From Fusarium oxysporum f. sp. lycopersici 4287 (Eukaryota; Ascomycota; Sordariomycetes; Hypocreales; Nectriaceae): a stretch of 64,000 nt of DNA. Where the stretch lies: contig NC_031000.1 in assembly GCF_000149955.1 (NCBI RefSeq), positions 716,761 through 780,760 of the forward strand. Direction: 5' to 3'. Of the stretch, positions 34,301-43,766 are shown piece by piece; the stretch's first letter is position 1; each line of letters opens with the position of its first letter. The position numbers were made by a program, and so were the translations under genes. The notes beneath the pieces are model-generated. The model did not search any database. It had not been told where the DNA came from and worked only from the letters and a program-made list of their open reading frames with translations.

Positions 34301-36158
34301 ACGTGCATGATAAGCGAGTGCTCCAGACAAGCGAGTGCTCCAAAAATCCCTCAACCTACACTATCACTATTCAATCAGATATTTCTCAACAACCTAATAT
34401 GCCAGAGTCTTCAAATGAAGCTAAGATTATTCTTGCCCTTCAGGCCCTCCAGAATGACCCAAAATTAAGTCTTCGAAAGGCCGCAGCTATATATCATGTT
34501 GACCGCTTTACCTTAAGTCGCCGCCGGCATGGCATTCTTTCAAAGCGTGATACTCTCACAAAGTCACGGTTATTATCTGATCAGGAAGAGGATATGATAT
34601 TCCAATTCATCCTTGACCTAGATTCGCGAGGATTTCCCTCGCGACTATTATATGTGGAAGATATCGCGAATTCTTTGCGTGCCAACCGCGGCGCGCCACC
34701 TGTCGGCAAGCGCTGGGCTCATAACTTCATCAAGCGACAACCAGAGCTAAAGACACATAAATTTCGCAGATATGACTATCAGAGAGCTAAATGCGAAGAT
34801 CCGACTATTATTCGTGGCTGGTTTCGGCTTGTAGAGAATACAATCGCGAAATACGGTATCCGATCAGATGATATCTGGAACTTTGATGAGACCGGCTTTA
34901 TGATGGGTGTGATTGAGCCCGGAATAGTCATCACAGGCTCCCACAGGCAAGGAAGACCAAAGCAAGTACAGCCTGGAAACCGCGAATGGATTACTGTAAT
35001 CGAGGGGATTAATGCGGAAGGTCAATCGATCCCACCGTTCATCATTGGTGCAGGCAAGGATCACCTTGCAAATTGGTACCAAGAATGCGACCTCCCCGGC
35101 GATTGGGTTATTGCATTGAGCGAAAATGGATGGACTAATAATAATCTAGGTCTCGAGTGGCTAAAGCACTTTGATCGGGCTACAGCTAAGCGAACGAACA
35201 GTCGCTATCGCCTCTTGATCCTTGATGGTCACGAAAGTCACCACTCCGTCGAATTCGAGGAATATTGCAAAGAGAACAAGATTATCACGCTCTGTATGCC
35301 TGCTCATGCCTCTCATCTACTTCAGCCTCTTGACGTAGGGTGCTTTGGGCCGCTGAAAAAGGCATATGGTCGACAAATAGAGCATCTGATTAGATGCTCT
35401 ATAACCTACATTTCCAAGACTGAGTTCTTTCCTGCCTTTCACGCCGCCCACCAAGCTGCTATTACAGAAAGCAATATCAAGGGAGGTTTCCGAGGAGCTG
35501 GGCTTGCTCCCTTTGACCCAGAAAATGTTATCTCGAAGCTTGATGTGCAGCTACGGACTCCGACGCCTCCTGTAGAGGTCACAATACCATCGACCCTTTG
35601 GACTGCAAGGACCCCAAAGACACCACTAGAGGCCCAATCGCATTCCAAGTATCTGCAAGGAAGGATCAGAAATCATAAGAGCAGCTCCCCTGAGTCAATA
35701 ATTGAAGCCGTAAAGCATTTTGAGAAGGCAACAACTGTTCTTATGGATAAGATGGTCTTACTATATGATAGGAATCAACAACTTGAACAACAAAATAAGA
35801 CAGTAGGGCGACGCCGGAGGGGAAAAAGGACTAAGGTACAGAAAGAAGGGCCTTTAACTATAGGGGAAGCATCACAAGCAATTGATCAGATAGATATTGA
35901 TGCGCAGGTAACAGCTGAATCCTCAAGAGGTGGTCGCGGAAGGTCACAAGGATCAAAGCCTCGGCAATGTAGTATTTGCGGAAAGACCGGGCATACTGCA
36001 AGAACCTGTCAGGAGGCAATTGAGGTCAGTAGGGAATAGGATTGTAATTAATTTTAATTGATCAGATAGGTTGTGGTGTTTTTATTACTCTTTTTGAGTC
36101 TTTAGGTGTAGATTGGTGGAGCACTCGCTTGTCTGGAGCACTCGCTTATCATGCACGT
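34301..36158 (+). mobile_element. pogo/Fot-type DNA transposon 2
   Basis: 1858-bp element with TIRs starting ACGTGCATGATAAGCGAGTG; about 42 bases match at the two ends. TA duplications at 34299-34300 and 36159-36160. Complete transposase inside. Its length is almost that of pogo-1 but its TIR differs, so it is a separate subfamily. Confidence 0.94.
34399..36039 (+). CDS. pogo/Fot transposase 2 (DDE_1)
   Basis: 546-residue transposase. The ATG at 34399 (MPESSNEAKIILALQALQND) is preferred because it matches the start of the other copies; upstream in-frame codons are terminal-repeat sequence. Domains as in the first copy: HTH (SLRKAAAIYHVDRFTLSRRR), Tc5-type HTH (VGKRWAHNFIKRQPELKTH), DDE core (IWNFDETGFMMG, LLILDGHESHHS, LLQPLDVGCFGPLK), basic region (GRRRRGKRTKVQK) and zinc knuckle CSICGKTGHTARTC. 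Open throughout. It probably binds its own TIRs, which differ from those of pogo-1. Confidence 0.93.
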   Translation: MPESSNEAKIILALQALQNDPKLSLRKAAAIYHVDRFTLSRRRHGILSKRDTLTKSRLLSDQEEDMIFQFILDLDSRGFPSRLLYVEDIANSLRANRGAPPVGKRWAHNFIKRQPELKTHKFRRYDYQRAKCEDPTIIRGWFRLVENTIAKYGIRSDDIWNFDETGFMMGVIEPGIVITGSHRQGRPKQVQPGNREWITVIEGINAEGQSIPPFIIGAGKDHLANWYQECDLPGDWVIALSENGWTNNNLGLEWLKHFDRATAKRTNSRYRLLILDGHESHHSVEFEEYCKENKIITLCMPAHASHLLQPLDVGCFGPLKKAYGRQIEHLIRCSITYISKTEFFPAFHAAHQAAITESNIKGGFRGAGLAPFDPENVISKLDVQLRTPTPPVEVTIPSTLWTARTPKTPLEAQSHSKYLQGRIRNHKSSSPESIIEAVKHFEKATTVLMDKMVLLYDRNQQLEQQNKTVGRRRRGKRTKVQKEGPLTIGEASQAIDQIDIDAQVTAESSRGGRGRSQGSKPRQCSICGKTGHTARTCQEAIEVSRE

Positions 36159-36167
36159 TATAGAGTA

Positions 36168-38029
36168 ACGTGTATGATAAGCAAGTGGGCCATCCAAGTA
36201 AGTGGGCCACTTCTTGTATACCCTTAAGGTAAAAATTAAAATAAAAACACCACAAGCTATCTAATTAATTAAAACTACTCGCTATACTCTCCTCTAGACG
36301 TCTCAATCACTACCTGACAGGTCCTTGCATTATGCCCAGTCTTTCCGCATACACCACAGCGCCGAACGCCCGGTCGCGCCGACCTTTCTTGACCACTACT
36401 TCTCGACGATTCGGCCACTACCTGCGCATCTACATCCATCTAATCAACTACTTGCCTTGATTCCCCTACAGTCATCACCCCTCCTTTCTATAATCGAGTT
36501 CTTTTTGCCCTTCGGCGTCGACTAAGTATCTCATTTGCTTGTTCAAGGTCATTCATCCTAGCCTCTACTAAGGCTAGCTTATGCATGACTGTGCTTGTTC
36601 CCTTCTCAAAACACTTCACAGCTTGAATAAGTGACTCTGGAGAGCTGCTATGATGTCTTCTGATTCGTTTCTGTAAGTAGGCAGATTGAGATTGGACCTC
36701 AAGAACTGTCTTTGGGGTCTTTGAAACCCATGGGGTTAAGGGTTCAGCAACCTCCTCGGAAGGCGTTGGAGTCCGCAGCTTCATATCAAGCTTTGAGATC
36801 ACGCTTTCCGGGTTAAAAGGAGCAAGCCCAGCTCCTCTAAAACCCCCTTTGATATTTTTTTTCGGTTATAGTGGCTTGGAAGGCGGCGTGGAAGGCGGGA
36901 AAGAACTCAGTTTTCGAAATATAGGTTATAGAGCATCTGATCAGATGCTCTATTTCTCGACCATATGCCTTCTTTAGTGGCCCAAAGCACCCGATATCAA
37001 GAGGCTGAAGTAGATGAGACGCATGAGCCGGAATACAGAGCGTGATGATATTATTCTCCTGGCAATATTTCTCAAAAGCGACGGAGTGGTGACTTTCGTG
37101 GCCATCAAGGATCAGAAGACGATAAGAACCAACTGATCGGTCAGTTGTGCATCGGTTGAAGTGCTTTAGCCACTCAAGGCCTAGTTCATTATTTGTCCAG
37201 CCATTTTGGCTCGTTGCAATAACCCAGCCGTTTGGGAGGGTAGGTTCTTCATGCCAGTTGGCAAGGTGATATTGGCCCGCTCCAATGATAAACGGCTCGA
37301 TCGCCCAGCCTTCCGCATTAATCGCTTGAATGACTGTAATCCATTCACGATTCCCAGGCTGCACTGATTTTGGTCTTCCAAGCCTTTCTGAACCTGTGAC
37401 GACCATGCCGCTTGAGATAACACCCATCATAAAGCCAGTCTCATCAAAGTTCCAGATATCCTCTGATTGGATACCATACTTCGCGATTGTGTTCTGTACG
37501 AGCTTAAACCAGTTGCGAATAATAGTTGGATCTTCGCATTTGGCCCTCTGGTAGTCATATTTACGAAAGAAATGCGTCTTGAGCTCTGGTTGTCGTTTAA
37601 CGAAGTTATGAGCCCAGCGCTTGCCGACGGGTGGCGCCTTGCGGTCAGCGAGGAGAGAATTGGCCATTTCTTCAATAAAAGAATGTCGCGGAGGAAACCC
37701 TCGCGAATCTAGGTCGAGAATAAAGTGAACTACTATTTCTTCTTCTAGATTAGATAGTCTGCGTGATTTCTGGGTAGTATCGCGTCGTGATTGAATGCCA
37801 TTCTGGCGGCGACGTAAGGTATTGCGAGGAACTTCATATGTATCTGCAGCGCGTCGGACACTTAGTTTGGGGTTATTTTGAAGGGCCTGAAGTGCAAGAA
37901 GGATTCTACCTTCTTTATTGGGTTGTGACATACTGGGTGGTTGAGAATTATTTGATTAGGTAGTGATGATGTAGGATGAGGGATTTTTGGCTCACATGCT
38001 TGTCTGGCTCACATACTAGTGATTCACGT
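36168..38029 (-). mobile_element. pogo/Fot-type DNA transposon 3 (inactive)
   Basis: 1862-bp element in minus orientation. Ends ACGTGTATGATAAGCAAGTG (left) and, on the other strand, ACGTGAATCACTAGTATGTG (right) are diverged TIRs. TA duplications at 36166-36167 and 38030-38031. Beyond the TA, both flanks mirror each other (ATAGAG/CTCTAT). Only nine bases separate it from pogo-2. Confidence 0.9.
36275..37931 (-). pseudogene. pogo/Fot transposase 3, frameshift and two stops
   Basis: Starts MSQPNKEGRILLALQALQNN at 37931. The HTH, Tc5-type HTH and both catalytic motifs (IWNFDETGFMMG, LLILDGHESHHS) are intact. At an A8 run (plus strand T run 36855-36862) one extra A shifts the frame after ATITEK; seven A would give TEKNIKGGF as in the other copies. 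Further on, RAKRTRL is followed by TAG, and VVD by a second TAG, where the intact copies have Gln (CAG). Both are C-to-T changes at CpA, the preferred RIP site. The zinc knuckle CGVCGKTGHNARTC is still readable. Confidence 0.9.
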
Positions 38030-38229
38030 TACTCTATTAGTGAGTGCAATAAACCAATAAGTATAACTCTTAGGTTCACACCTTAAATTGAGATTTTAAG
38101 AAAACTCAAATGTTTAAACTTAGCCAAAGAGGGCTAAGATCTTCCACTGTAGCTCTGCAAACCCTGAAAGCGTGCATAGACGAAAAGAATGTATTACGAT
38201 GCAATTCCGGGGAAATTGGAGGGACATCT

Positions 38230-38379
38230 TGTTGAATAAGTGCTAGGGTATCACGTGCAAGCAGGGATGCTTCAGATTACGCGCCAAAATGGCGACGCCC
38301 TAAGGGGGCAGAGTTTAACAGAACACAACATGAATACACCAATTCACATCAATGAGCCGAATACACGTAATGTCTGACA
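38230..38379 (+). repeat. diverged Copia-1-type LTR
   Basis: 150 bases from TGTTGAATAAGTGCTAGGG to TGTCTGACA, collinear with the Copia-1 LTR but with many changes. No target duplication or internal sequence. Confidence 0.85.
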
Positions 38380-38382
38380 GAA

Positions 38383-38419
38383 CCCTGCTTGCACGTGACA
38401 ACCCAGCACCTGTTCAAGA
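38383..38419 (-). repeat. inverted fragment of Copia-1 LTR
   Basis: The reverse complement (CTTGAACAGGTGCTGGG...CACGTGCAAGCAGGG) equals the first ~37 bases of the LTR. It faces the LTR at 38230, making a small inverted pair. Confidence 0.75.
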
Positions 38420-38480
38420 CTTTCCTGGTGAGAAGAGTGGGGATGGAACTCAGTGTAGGACTCTAAAAATCCCCCTTGAG

Positions 38481-38610
38481 CCAATCACAGCCTCGGCCTG
38501 AGAGTCCAAGCAAGGCTGTTTGACCAATCACCTCGTGGGTATGACAGGGTCCCAAAAAGCCACGTAACTTTGACCATGGCCAATCATGGCCTGGGTATGA
38601 CACAGTCCTG
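38481..38610 (+). promoter_or_regulatory. repeated CCAAT motifs upstream of chromate transporter
   Basis: CCAATCA occurs at 38481, 38524 and 38580. The last two sit in a roughly 30-base direct repeat, each followed by GGGTATGACA and then GTCC. Copies 400-530 bases before the ATG fit binding by the CCAAT (Hap) complex. Function is inferred only. Confidence 0.35.
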
Positions 38611-39013
38611 GCCGTGTCTATGTGAGAGTATCCATTGCCTTCGGCCCTCAGAGCTCCTGGTCGTCCCTATGTTCTTAATTAAGGTAATATGTTGATTGAT
38701 AGCGCGGGTGAGTCAGACCGTGATCGCCAAGAAAATATGATTCTCATCCAGCACGTGCTGCATAGGACCATGTGCCATTGGCTGGCGCCAAGAACCTCTA
38801 AAATGAGTTTCCTTCAAATGGTCCATTAGTGTGTAAGCTCTACGTTTACAAAAAAGGCCATCCATTACTCCTTGACCAAACAAACGTTCTCTCCATCGGT
38901 TCATCTGCTTCCCTCTACCGATTCTTATCTCATTACTACGAAGCATTGGAGGTGTCCACCGCATTGAAAACGAGCCAGTAAGGAGATAAGCCCCCACAAT
39001 TCGTCTAGCTGTG

Positions 39014-40797
39014 ATGGGTCCCAGACAGATGGCGATCCAGCGATCGGCAAGACTTAATACAGCCAACCTTGGTGAACGGTTCTGGAACATCATTCGAGAG
39101 AATTGGTATCTGGGTTTCACTTCTTTTGGAGGCCCGCCAGTCCACTTCAAGATCGTGAGTGGCACCTACTGCCCCTGAACCGTTCTCTCCTCTACTCACG
39201 AGCCAAACCCCATGCTAGATCGGCTAGACTGGATGGGTCGAGGGCAATACAGAGCCGATGACTAACAATATTCTACGTAGTTTCATGACAAATTTGTCGC
39301 TAAGCTTTCATGGATCGATAAGCAAATGGTAGGAATTTATTTCAGCTGACAGAGAAGCTTTGTTGCTGACGTTGTCCAGTACCAAGAGCTGTTCAGTGTC
39401 TGCCAAGCATTCTCAGGCCCTGGCAGCACTAAGATGCATTACTGCATCAACCTTCTCCACGACGGCTTCCTCCCTGCTCTCTTTGGCTTCCTCCTCTGGA
39501 GGTATGTTTCAGTCGTCCGATCCTGCAGTACAAAGCTAATAAATTGGTTGCAATTAGTCTTCCAGGGGCTCTGGGGATGTATGGACTTTCCATCGGAGTC
39601 TCTAACATTGGCGAATCCCTTCCTCGAGCCGTCTATGCTCTCCTTTCCGGTCTCAACGCTGCTACCGTCGGCATTATCGTTCTCGCGGCCGTCCAGTTAT
39701 CTGAGAAGGCCATCACTGACAATATGACCCGCATTCTGGTTTTTCTCGGGGCCTCAGCCGGCATGATGTACAATGCGCTCTGGTATTTTCCGTTGTTGAT
39801 GTTTCTGGCTGGCGTCGCGACGGTTATCTATGACTTCCGCTGGCTCCATGGCCCTATTAAAGTCATCACTGTGAGTTTCCAGAAAAAGGCCAAGCATTCT
39901 CAGAATACATCAGAAGAAGGTGTCGAGATGCAAACCCAACAGCAAGCCACCGCAAGCAATGGTCACGAGGAATACAACGCAGGTGCTGGACCGTCCAGCC
40001 GCGGCAAAGACGGCGAGCGGTCGAGCCAGAGAATCGATGAAAATGGCTCCCTCCCGCTTACTGAGCAGGAAGCATCGACGACCGAAGATCAGTCTCGGAT
40101 AGTCCCTCAGGAGCGACGTCTCAACATCAGCTGGAAGTTCGGGGTACTGCTTATAGTCCTCTTCCTGCTCTCTTTCATCGTCGTTATGGTTCTACGCGGT
40201 ACGCTACCCCATAAATCACGTCTATACAATCTCTTCGCCAATATGTACCTCGCTGGTACTATCATTTTTGGCGGTGGGCCCGTCGTGATCCCGCTTCTCC
40301 GGGAATATGTTGTCGCCGAGAACTGGGTTAGCCCTCGAGATTTCCTTATCGGACTCGCCCTCATTCAAGCCTTCCCAGGACCCAACTTTAACTTCGCGGT
40401 TTATCTTGGCAGCCTGACTGCCATCAATGGTAGATATAATTCCGCTGCCGGTGCAATCCTCGGATTCCTAGGAATCTTTATTCCCGGACTGCTCACGGTG
40501 CACGGGACTATGGGTGTCTGGAGTGCGATACGCGGGTGGAGATGGGTCAAGTCGTCTCTCAGAGGAGTCAATGCGGCTGCCGTTGGCCTCATCTACACTG
40601 CGGTATATCGTCTTTGGCAGATCGGCCATATTGATGAAGGTTTCCAGCAGGGCACCAGCCTGGCTGTGGATCCTTGGTGGGTCGTTGTGACGGCCACAAG
40701 CTATGTGGGTGGCTATTGGTTTCGGGTGAGTCCGCCCGTGGCAATTGGTACGGGAGCCGTCATGGGTCTGATTTGGTATGGTGTTGTCTCAGACTGA
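39014..40797 (+). CDS. chromate ion transporter (CHR family, long form)
   Basis: Membrane protein that exports chromate, probably in exchange for another anion. Four exons with introns 39155-39280, 39329-39379 and 39502-39557; splicing yields FGGPPVHFKIFHDKFVAKLSWID and LWSLPGALGMYGLS, family motifs that fix the junctions. The first ChrA half has FTSFGGPP, CQAFSGPGSTKM, LLSGLNAATVGI and MYNALWYFP; the second has GGGPVVIPLLREY, LALIQAFPGPNFNFAVYLG and GVNAAAVGLIYTAVYRLW. A hydrophilic loop of about 100 residues (KKAKHSQNTSEEGVEMQTQQ onward) separates the halves, as in fungal relatives. The start could also be the second ATG at 39029. No frame problem. Confidence 0.9.
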
Positions 40798-41276
40798 TGG
40801 GCCATTTGCTTCTATGTTGTGGTAGTATCTATTGGCAATAAGGGAAGAAAGCCTTAGTATGTAACGTATGTGATAAGCGAGTGGCACAGCTATACTGTGC
40901 ATGTTAAAAGCTAAACCTTGAATTTTTAGAAACTGCTACCGGTACTCCAGGTCCTGGTAATTAGATTCCGTCCAGCACCAATCAACCTGAGGGAGTGGGA
41001 CCCGAGAAAAGAATGACTCACGCCGATCAGGTTCCTGGCTTCCTGGCAGCCGTAACCGTAATTATCCCCTACCTCAAATGAGGCCGTGCGAATGATAGTG
41101 GTGAACTTACCTGTCCTGCTAAACGAGCAGAGATAAGTCAAGCATTAAAGCCCGGAGTTATTATCACTACGACGACGCATATTTTGGATTCTTATTCGAG
41201 CCTAGCAGTTGCGATTATTATGCAAGTCACATTACAATATGGTCTAATGCTTCGATTCGAGGATCGACCGTATAGT
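40798..41276. other. intergenic between converging genes
   Basis: 480 bases between the 3' ends of the transporter and the phosphatase. A piece near 40863 (ACGTATGTGATAAGCGAGTGGC) resembles one end of the pogo TIRs, perhaps a relic. No gene seen. Confidence 0.4.
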
Positions 41277-41927
41277 TTATTCGATAGGATTCAATACAGC
41301 TTCACCGTCAACTCCGTCGGCAATCGCAAAGGTCCTCCAGCCTGCCTTAGGAAGATCAATCGTCATATCTCCACAAAGATACTTCATGAATACGCCATGT
41401 GTGACAACAACAACATTTTTCGGCATATTCGCGAGATCTTCGCTCCCGTGGATGTCTTGAACCGTGTCCCGCAACCTCTCTCGGAATCTTTTAGCTCGTG
41501 CGGCAACAGCAGAATCGTTGGCCGCGTGAGGACCGTCCTTGGTGTACCAATCCTCAGCCAAGACGCTGAAGTCAAGGAGCGGAAAAGCTATCTCTAGCGC
41601 AGAACGTTTGGATCCGGTATCACAGGGAAGGTCGCTTCGCTCCTGTAGGTCCTGGTCTATAATGAGACGGGTGCCTTCTTCGTTGCCATTATTCTTGAGG
41701 TATTGTTTGCTTAGGATATGGGAGAAGCCAGCCAGTGTCGTCTGTAGGGTGCGCGTGAGTGGAGAAGTGAATATTATGGCGATTGACCCTGGATGAGGGA
41801 ACGTATCGGCTAGGGCCGATGCTTGAGAAAGACCCAAAGAAGTGAGAGGTGGATCTCTTTGTGAGAAGTCTTTTGAGACGTTATGTTCCGATTCTGCATG
41901 TCGAACTAGGTAAACTAAATGGGACAT
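41277..41927 (-). CDS. histidine phosphatase superfamily (phosphoglycerate mutase-like) protein
   Basis: 216-residue single-exon protein of the branch-1 histidine phosphatases. The ATG at 41927 gives MSHLVYLVRHAESEHN, placing the catalytic RHAE/RHG motif at the very N-terminus as usual; an upstream in-frame start would add 16 unsupported residues. Other conserved parts are DPPLTSLGLSQA, the Arg in FTSPLTRTLQTT, LQERSDLPCDTG and the second catalytic His in VVVVTHGVFMKYL. It resembles fungal SixA/GPM-like phosphatases acting on small phosphorylated substrates; the substrate is not evident. Cytosolic by absence of targeting signals. Confidence 0.88.
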   Translation of the reverse strand: MSHLVYLVRHAESEHNVSKDFSQRDPPLTSLGLSQASALADTFPHPGSIAIIFTSPLTRTLQTTLAGFSHILSKQYLKNNGNEEGTRLIIDQDLQERSDLPCDTGSKRSALEIAFPLLDFSVLAEDWYTKDGPHAANDSAVAARAKRFRERLRDTVQDIHGSEDLANMPKNVVVVTHGVFMKYLCGDMTIDLPKAGWRTFAIADGVDGEAVLNPIE

Positions 41928-42659
41928 GGTGCTTGTTTGAATTTTGAGAACGATGTTGCGCGAGGTATTTCGCAACGTGGAGGTTCTCCTCTAATAAAAG
42001 CCATGCGGAGTGAAAACGTGATCAAAGCCCAGCATAACGTCACTACCCTGGCTCGGAGCTATTGACCACCCGTGTTTTGATCCATTGATGCCTTAGGCTG
42101 TTCGAAATCTCGTTGATGATCATAGAGGTGGTGATGTTCTTCTTCCTTTTATTTTATTTTGCACTTGTCGCTGCCCATTTTGATCTCTACTGCATCGAAT
42201 GGAAAAGGATAGCCTGGTAAGGACTTGTAAAGGACTTGTCTTGAGGGACAGTGTTTTCGATCCCCGCTGATTTTTTGATTAAACTTGCGTGATAAACCTT
42301 CTCATTGGCTGGTTCGTTCCTTCGTCACAACCTTCGCAGCTAGCTCTACTTTGGTGGCGCAAAGCGATACTACCTCCTGAGCGCCTACGTGCAAATCAAA
42401 TCTTAACCGCGCGTATTTCGCGACTGCGTCGTAGTAGTTTAGGAAGAGCTCTACTGACGCCAGTATGTATGCAACAAAGATTTCCCCCTCTTCAATTGAC
42501 TCTTGATCTTGTCGGTCGTCCACATTTACCATGAAGTATTGACTACCCTGACTATCTTTAAACATGTGGCCTCCAAAGCTCCGTGATCACCAGGCTGATG
42601 GTCATGACGTCGAGCAGAATGAAACAACCCCATGGCTACAGCATACAGGATGGCCTAGT
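41928..42659. other. intergenic, no gene recognised
   Basis: Promoter side of the phosphatase plus about 500 further bases. A minus-strand open frame near 42302-42565 exists but has no family signal. Confidence 0.4.
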
Positions 42660-42760
42660 AACTAATGACTAAATTAACTTTACTAGAGTTGATTTTATTG
42701 GCCCACTCTAAACCTAGTAGGGTTGATTATTGCCAGGGTGTAGAGTTGATTTTACATTAT
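42660..42760. repeat. short dispersed AT-rich repeat
   Basis: Contains internal repeats of AGAGTTGATTTTA and AGTAGGGTTGATTATT, and resembles 21160-21239 and a decayed copy near 14195. Possibly a MITE; no clear inverted ends. Confidence 0.4.
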
Positions 42761-42927
42761 TCCACATACAGGAAGGGTAGTGCTGATCAGAACAGGGGTT
42801 TACTATAGAACGCGACGCGTCCTGTCGCGTAAAGTGCTATTAAGTACAAGTACAATATACTGTATGGTGTCATTATCGATCTAAGTGTAATCTTTATTTA
42901 GATCATACTATTAGCAGCCAAATCATC

Positions 42928-43346
42928 ATGACGAACACTATGACGGATTGTGATTTACGATCTGAGCCATGGAGTGCAATTTATCCGTACGTTCTTCTCT
43001 CAACATACCGCTTTCTCATCTGTCAAGTGTATGTTTGCCTCTGTTACCGATGAGGTTGCTACTCATTTAAAAACACGACATCGCGATTTAAAGCCAGAGC
43101 ATCGATAGGGCCTAGTGGAGAAGATTCGAAAGATCCCGATACATTCTACGCAATCACGACGAACTACGTGATCTACGGTACCCAACTGATACGATTGAAC
43201 CCATTCCGCATCTTGCGCCACAAGAACCAGACGGAATGAAATGTCGTACGTGCGGCCATATTGTTCGTCGTATCCAAAAGACACAAAAACATTGTGCTGA
43301 CGAGCATCAATGGATGAACACAAGAGGCAGAGGCAACCAAAGCTGA
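42928..43346 (+). pseudogene. DUF3505 protein remnant
   Basis: From an ATG at 42928 (MTNTMTDCDLRSEPWSAIYP) the sequence follows the DUF3505 pattern of fungal zinc-finger-like proteins, also annotated as orsellinic-acid cluster protein D-like. DEVATHLKTRHRDLKPEHR is followed by TAG, then GLVEKIRKIP, then after a frame change LRDLRYPTDTIEPIPHLAPQ, EPDGMKCRTCGHIVRRIQKT and HCADEHQWMNTRGRG. The CxxC...HCxxxH ligands of the last finger are still present. At least one stop and two frame changes make it a relic; the TAG fits CAG to TAG. Confidence 0.65.
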
Positions 43347-43766
43347 AGAGGAGGGGAGGTCAGGATAAATAACAAGGCATGAAGAGATAGAGGCATAACT
43401 TCTAAATTGGTAAATTATAGATCAGAGGATGTACGGCTGACATGAACGAATTGATTCAGAATGTACAATACACTCTCCTACTTCTGTCAACACTCGATGA
43501 CAGACGTCTAGCAACGTCTGCGTTCTGGAGTAAGCACTACATGACCTTGGAGAGTCAGGTGTAGAGAATCTCGGTGATGACCTTTCCATGATGTCCTAAC
43601 AGCACGAATGCTTTCGTTGTCTCTCGTAGGGCATGGGGTGTACGTGATTGGCTGACTCAGAACATGACGCCGCATTTTAGCTCAAACCTGCTGGAATGGG
43701 TTTGTAGCTTGAGACATAAGGAGTAATGGCGGTATTCGGTCGCTCCCGTCGAGACTCAACTGGAAA
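43347..43766. other. intergenic, no gene recognised
   Basis: 420 bases between the DUF3505 relic and the methyltransferase stop. Nothing supportable. Confidence 0.4.

Noticed and set aside
38713..39165. 150-codon minus-strand open frame upstream of and overlapping exon 1 of the chromate transporter
   Set aside because: It is antisense to a well-supported exon and has no family signal.
42302..42565. 87-codon minus-strand open frame
   Set aside because: No ATG context, family or splice evidence.
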